Assembly: GCF_964355755.1 (NCBI RefSeq) | Contig: NC_092670.1 | Span: 9,919,201-9,983,200 of the forward strand | DNA from: Antedon mediterranea | Lineage: Eukaryota; Echinodermata; Crinoidea; Comatulida; Antedonidae | DNA: 64,000 nt | Direction: 5' to 3' | Shown: one piece after another, positions 58,459 to 64,000 of the stretch | Numbering within the stretch: the first letter of the stretch is position 1 | Layout: every line of letters begins with the position of its first letter | The notes under the pieces: model-generated | Told to the model about the DNA's origin: nothing | Database searches by the model: none | What the model saw: the letters and a program-made list of their open reading frames with translations, nothing else | Translations under genes and position numbers: made by a program

Positions 58459-61400
58459 AAGTGAGACGTAAAACTTCCTTTATTGCAACTTTTAATTATC
58501 GATCAAATAAATGAATGGCAATTTGGGTAAAAAAGATGAAATTTAACACGACCACCCAAGAAGTATTGTTAGCAGAAACGGGGTACTAAAAAATACGGTA
58601 TAAAAAATACCGTATTTTATACCGTATTTTTATACCGTATTTTGAGCAGTTGCAGCAGAAACAGGCCCTTAGAATTATTTCAGTTTGTTTTATTTTTGCT
58701 CAGTTACTTTTGTCATTGGGCCCGTTTCTGCTGCCAACCCAAAATATACCGTATAAATATACCGTATAAATATACCGTATAAATATACCGTATATATACC
58801 GTATATGAAATTCGTGCACCGTTTCCGCTGCACATACTTCGTGGGTGGGTTGTAAAAAAGTTGGCTTTCATTACCCAAAATGCATTTCGTGAGACGGAAG
58901 TATGGATTGACCTCGTGTAGTGAGGTTTTTAACTACCGGTACATGCTGACAAAAACAAAACAATGATGGTTTCTCAAAACGTCGTAGCATTGCTTTCTAT
59001 TTTAAATCTAATGAGCAGAAGTAGCAACGAATTTACACCGCACATACAAGCACAATCTAGAAATGTCACTATAAATAAACTCTGTTATTCAAATTGAGTT
59101 TATATTATGCTATATTATCCTATATTGCCCTTTTAATTTCCATTTTCTATTATACAGTATTTTACCATGATTTTACATCACGTTGTGTAAAAACATTCGA
59201 TTTATTGTAATTAAAATCTTGGTATCGCTTCTGTTGCCATGCAGTCTCCCCCCAACCTTCGCTTCCCCCCACAATTGAATTGGAAAAATAGTGATTTGTT
59301 CGGTCCACAGTGACATTTTGATCTGTTGCTTGCTTTTACACGTGTGTTTCAACTTTCAATGCAGCAGAAAAACCAAAACAAACGCGTCGCGCTCTGTTAG
59401 TTTTTGACCTCGTGTCATGAGTCGGGTCACATTTACGGTATATTTTGGGTGCAGCAGAAACGGGGAACGAAATATACGGTATATTTTGGAATATACCGTA
59501 TAATATCCACAAACGATGGGGATATTTATGCAGTATATATACCGCAAATATATACGGTATATTTTTTATGAGACCCATTTCTGCTGCCAAAAAATATACC
59601 GTATATAAAATATACCGTATATATACGGTATATTTTTGGCAGCAGAAACGGGGCCATTGAAACGTAGTAACATTCAATAAATATACAACATGGCATATGT
59701 TGATATTTAAGGTGCTGCAAGGTCCTAAGTATGAACTCCTAAAGATTGGTGTTCTCTTTATTACTGCCCTCTTGTAACCGTACTTTCTTTTGTTGCTATA
59801 GCAACTGATGCTTTTATTAGAACATTTAGGGGTTAAAGATGTATTGTCCCCCTGAAAAAATAATTCTTAACAACATTTTTATTGAATATGCCATTTTAAT
59901 GTAACATAATAGTTATCGACTTTGACCAAAAATTGGATTGAAAAAAAATGTATTTATCTGAAAAAAACTGTAATTTAAAGCAAAGAATGGCCAAATTGAC
60001 CAGCCAGTGGGTTTTTGGTTGAATTTAACCATTTATTTAATCAATTTGTAGGTGAAAACATTTTTTTTTCTATATGGAACTGATTAACTTTTTTAAAACC
60101 ACAAAATAACATATTCAAAGTCTGATTTAATTAACCTTTTTTTTTCATGTTTTTGGGGGACAATACATCTTTAATAGGTCAAACCCCTTTATTATTTTTT
60201 TTTTTTTAGCTGAAAGTGATTTTTTACACTAATACATTCAAAGCTTTAGATTTAGATCTTAAATTTTGTTTGATACTTTCACTTTACCTTGGAAAATACA
60301 TCAACATTCATCTTGTGTTTGCTTATGTCACTAATTTCTTAGATCAAAACCAATATAATAAGATATATGTAGCTACATGTACATTTTTATTTCATTTTTA
60401 ATCAATTCAAAACAAGATTCAATTTAAAAACTTCAGCAAACATCATTACAAATACTCCTAAAACTACTAGAATATATTTAATTAGAATATCATTAATTAA
60501 AATATAGGAAATACTGATTTATGATTAGATATCAATTTGATTTTATTAATTAAAAAGCAATAATAATAATTCAATTCAAATTCAATTACTTTCACTTTAC
60601 CTTGGAAAATAGATAAACATTCATCTTGTGTTGCTTATGTCACTAATTTCTATAAAAACCAATATAATAAGATATATAATATGTAGGCCTACATTCATTG
60701 TAAGTTTTTATTTCATTTTTAATCATTTCAAAACGAGATTCAATTTAAGAACTTCAGCAAATATTAGATTAAAACACTACTAATTATTAATGAAAATATA
60801 GGAAATACTGATTTATGATTAGATATCAATTTGTTATTATTATATTAAAACAATAATAATGTTACTATTATGTATGTATTAGCATAGTTTTAAATAATAA
60901 AATAAGATTTTTTTACAGAATGAATTGATTAAATTATTTGGTATTACTATAATATTTAAAAATGATTAATAATAAAACATCCATTGTTACTAACTAATAA
61001 AAAATTCCCAAAAAAATAAATTACAGTTGATATGACAATATATTTTATTATTGATGTTATAAAATGTGGATTATTATAATAAATAATCATTTAATGATAA
61101 GGCAAAATTTTACTTAATAATTAGTAGTTTATTTTTTAATTAATTTATATCCAATATTACTTTGCAAAATTCCAAAATAAAAGATTGAATGAATGAATTA
61201 TAAAGAATATAACCAATTAACACCAGATAACCTTTTAATTAAATTAGTAAAACTAAAATAAATACCAATATTATGATTTACTAAACATTATAACACATCC
61301 AAGTACAGTAGTATCTTTTAATAATAATGAAATTTGATATTAATATGTAGTATTATATAGTGGCATATATTTTTAACAATTCTGACAATACTATAATTAT

Positions 61401-61660
61401 TATTTAATAAATTATCGTAATCATAAACTTATGTACTGTATGTGATTAAATTAAGACACTGTATATTCAAATAAATTTTATTTCGTCATTATGTTATTAA
61501 ACCAAGGTTTTATTATTCATTTAAAATAATTAATATAACACAAAAAGTATGATAACCAAACATGATTTTGATCTCACTGCAACTTTAATAAAATCAATAT
61601 TTGCCATTTTTTATTATGAGCCAAATTAAAGTCAAATTACTAAAGTTATAATTAATTTTC

Positions 61661-63889
61661 TTATGGTGCTCTTTTAACCATCATAACTATCTTCTTGAGA
61701 CTCTCCCACTTGTTCTTGAAATGATACCAGTTGATGCCTCTGTAATCATATGTATCATATGTATCATATGTAAGGTAAAGGCCATTCAGGTTTGAAGCAC
61801 CACAGTCAGTGTACCACCAAGCACCTTTGTATATCACAGCACAGTTACCACTGTTCTTATCATTGTTTCTGTCTTTGGTTGAAAATTGTTCACCATTGTG
61901 CCATGTCAAAGAATCACCTAAACAAACAAAACATATCATCTTTAGTTTACTGCATACATGCAGTTTTTTTAATACAATTGTTTTATTTAAACATGTAAAA
62001 AATTAATATATGCTATGTAAAATGATGCATACCTAATGAGTGTTTTGATTAATTTATGTTTTTTTGAGATTCACATCCTGTTTTAGGGGATTTTTTATTT
62101 GTTTAAAATCAAAAAACTTTTTTTTTTTTTCAAAAATAGTGTTCTTGTCTTTTCTTATTCTATAAATTATACAATATGGTTGATTTATTTTACTATATTA
62201 TAATTATAATTTGTTGCTCATTCAATGTTTGCTTATTATTTTACTTGTTTTCCTTTTAATGTATATGAACCATATTAATTCATATAATAATATTTATTCG
62301 ATCATCAATGTAAAAATAACCAGGAATGAGAATAGGCTAAAGCCCAAACAGATTCTGCACTCACTCCATACAACATAAACAGTTAAGATAAAACCATATA
62401 CAAGAAAAATACAAATAAACTATACTATATTACATACAACATGAAATTATGAAAATATGATAAAATTGACATTAATAAAACATTAATATAATTTTTATAT
62501 TTTAACTGAAATATACTTTCAATACAAATGTACTGATTTAAAAAAAACAATGGAAGCGAAAACTAATTTCCAAAGTGTTTAGTAACTACAACATTTAAAA
62601 TAATAACATTTTTAAATGTTAAATTGAAATGTTGTTGTTAAATGTTGGAGCTAATCCATTGAACATTTTGATATCATTTTTAGAATTGTTAGTTTGATTA
62701 ATTAATTTTAGTTGGTTGTGTATATACCTGTAGTAGCTTTTCTTTAATATTGGTCCAATTTCTTTCAGATCTGATATCATGTTGCCTTTTTATCTTTGGG
62801 TAGCATATTGTTAAGTTTAACCTAAATCAATTTCAAATTTCTGTTTTTCTTTTTCTATATTTTTCACATAATACATGATTTGTAAATAAAACAAGGCCAT
62901 ACATGGCTGCGGTCACGTGCTCAAATTTGAGTTAGTGTTTACCGACCAACCGAGTGAGCTGTAGAGTTGCGTTTGCACATGACTAAAAATTAATTAATTA
63001 TTAAACACAACTGTTTTTATAGCTTATATTATACAGTACCAAAGGAAAACTTCATTATACCTGACCTACCGTAGTCAGTGCAGTGATGATGAGCTAGCGT
63101 TTTCAGTCGCTGTATTTTATGTACAAATCTTTATTTTTGCAGGTAAACCACCCACATCATCACCCTTTCCTCACTGGCATGAGCGTCGTAAAGCCAGTAG
63201 AGGATAGGCCTACGGGGCATCACATGCCCTAAATGCAGAACAAGTTTGGTGGGTAGGGTAGGAACCGACTTAAAGTATGAATTTGGCTCTAAGAAACAAT
63301 TGAAAACCATTAGGCCTACTAATTAAGTTGAGTTAGATAATTTACTATTTATTGACGATTAAATCAAATTTATGATTTGCCCCGAATAGAGGTGGTTTTC
63401 GAACGAGCGTACCATCTAGTTTAAACTCAATTATAGGTAGTCATAATTGGTTTGAAAATTCAGTTTTTAATACTCTTAAAGTGATAAATGCAACAACAAC
63501 AAAAGTGCACAGTGTGTATTTTTAATGCAAGGTACAAAGGTGAGGCCTATAAAGAAAAATAATACTTTTAATTCTTTGTTTACTTGAAATGTGTTTTTTA
63601 GTGTAAAAATTGATTGAATGTACTAACCTGCCGTTCCTGTGTATCCACTGATGTTCAAAGCATAGTTAGAGTCCTCAGTATCAATACGAAAGTGAGAATA
63701 TCTTGCAAACTTCATGTCATCCAAGTGGTCAGTCATGTCTATTAGAAGCTCAAAACTGCCATCAGCTGTTAAACGGTTGATTTGTTCATTACCAAGCCAG
63801 AACTCTGTGTTCACATTTCCAAAACCCTCTTTGTATTCTGCCCAATTACGGTAGAAATCAACTGATCCATCTTGTCTTCTCTGTATCAC
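61661..63889 (-). CDS. fibrinogen-related (FReD) protein, C-terminal part
   Basis: Two exons, 63889-63628 and 61917-61661 (stop at 61661-61663), join through a split Gly codon and give 172 C-terminal residues. Upstream exons lie beyond 64000; a CAG acceptor precedes 63889. It is the fibrinogen C-terminal globe found in ficolins, tenascins and angiopoietin-like proteins, a secreted carbohydrate- or protein-binding domain often used in invertebrate immunity. Visible blocks are VIQRRQDGSVDFYRNWAEYK, FGNVNTEFWLGNEQI, YTGTAGDSLTWHNG, FSTKDRNNDKNSGNCA with the Ca-site Asp/Asn cluster, and GAWWYTDCGASNLNGLY with the disulfide Cys pair. The variable loop before GINWYHFK is enlarged by a TYDTYDTYD repeat. 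Whether the full protein has a collagen, coiled-coil or EGF stem cannot be told. The gene is convergent with GTDC1. Confidence 0.9.
61744..61772 (-). repeat. in-frame 9-bp coding microsatellite
   Basis: Three copies of a CATATGTAT-type unit, read on the minus strand, code for TYD TYD TYD inside the fibrinogen domain. The exact repetition at DNA level points to recent slippage. Confidence 0.8.
62285..62455. mobile_element. dispersed retroposon-like fragment, copy 2
   Basis: It matches 8096-8250 (AATAATATTTATTCGATCAT, AAAATAACCAGGAATGAG, ACCATATACAAGAAAAAT). It lies in the intron between the two fibrinogen-domain exons. Confidence 0.6.
62893..62988 (+). mobile_element. CCGAC-core miniature element, copy D
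   Basis: AAGGCCATACATGGCTGCGG, TCACGTGCTCAAATTTGAGT, TTACCGACCAACCGAGTGAG and GCACATGACTAAAAAT follow in order. It is the shortest core of the four copies (two CCGA units) and lies in the fibrinogen-domain gene intron. Confidence 0.6.
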
Positions 63890-64000
63890 CTGATAATGAA
63901 AGGATAGTAATCTATACTCTACAGTCTTACTAAAACAGTGATGTCAAGCCCATCAACTTGAGTAAATAGAAGTAAATGAATTAAGAATCTGACCAGTAAT

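Larger units (their letters stand above)
55621..59656. mobile_element. nested cluster of palindromic elements with GTTTCTGCTGCC ends
   Basis: The end motif GTTTCTGCTGCC or its complement occurs at about 55628, 57924, 58039, 58651, 58724, 59574 and 59638, with variants near 58570, 58820 and 59450. Each is followed inwards by runs of the palindrome ATACCGTAT/ATACGGTAT. Pairs of ends define several small elements, one of which (about 58034-58586) carries a Myb-like coding remnant. A hAT-like element splits the leftmost one. Individual boundaries are partly ambiguous because the ends are alike. Confidence 0.65.
55038..61660. other. 6.6-kb stretch without host exons
   Basis: The missing GTDC1 exons were not recognised here. 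55621-59656 is the nested transposon cluster. 59700-61640 is extremely AT-rich, with a diverged direct duplication: 60280-60580 against 60590-60860 share CTTTCACTTTACCTTGGAAA, ACATTCATCTTGTGTT and GATTTATGATTAGATATCAA. The final part is the 3' flank of the fibrinogen-domain gene. Confidence 0.5.

Noticed and set aside
58600-58835. Simple microsatellite of TATACCGTAT
   Set aside because: The palindromic runs sit just inside element ends with GTTTCTGCTGCC, so they are element structure and not free slippage.

Overview
The window is nuclear DNA of an animal. It holds six multi-exon genes with GT-AG introns, conserved metazoan protein families, AT-rich spacers and dense short transposons. The gene content (a TRIM-NHL protein, a kisspeptin-type GPCR, a fibrinogen-domain protein, a MINDY4 deubiquitinase, gamma-tubulin, a GTDC1-type glycosyltransferase and a DUF1295 membrane protein) fits an invertebrate deuterostome, most likely an echinoderm. 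Class and species cannot be fixed from the sequence alone.

Layout: 0.28-3.9 kb (+) holds the 3' part of a DUF1295 reductase-like gene. 3.9-6.8 kb is spacer with nested miniature transposons and a 39-bp minisatellite. 6.8-13.5 kb (-) is a complete 14-exon MINDY4 gene. 17.0-20.1 kb (-) is a complete 4-exon TRIM-NHL gene. 22.1-33.5 kb (+) is a complete gamma-tubulin gene of about 12 exons, whose introns carry several transposons and minisatellites and one GC-AG intron. 33.5-41.8 kb is gene-free spacer full of miniature elements. 41.8-45.1 kb (+) is a 3-exon kisspeptin-receptor-like GPCR. 46.3-47.9 kb is a transposon with long inverted ends. 48.4-55.0 kb (+) is the 5' part of a GTDC1/QTMAN gene, with a truncated LINE in intron 1. 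55.6-59.7 kb is a nested transposon cluster that includes a broken Harbinger-type Myb-like reading frame. 61.7-63.9 kb (-) is the 3' end of a fibrinogen-related gene.

The genes are not an operon or an obvious functional cluster. They are independent loci: MINDY4 and the TRIM-NHL gene lie on the minus strand, the TRIM gene is divergent from gamma-tubulin with about 2 kb between the start codons, and DUF1295 and MINDY4 converge. Exon boundaries were worked out by hand from splice consensus, reading phase and family similarity. In every complete gene the exon phases close exactly.

I did not find a new defence or regulatory system. The most unusual material is repetitive: a strong excess of the palindrome TAGGCCTA; a super-group of palindromic miniature transposons that keep the end motif CACTAGG but have unrelated cores; a nested 4-kb cluster of elements sharing the end motif GTTTCTGCTGCC; and a TTAA-flanked element that split one copy of a tandem duplication, leaving the other copy as an empty-site control. 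Among the genes, the points of note are a His-for-Cys change in the TRIM RING finger, an in-frame nine-base repeat in the fibrinogen domain and the GC-AG intron in gamma-tubulin.
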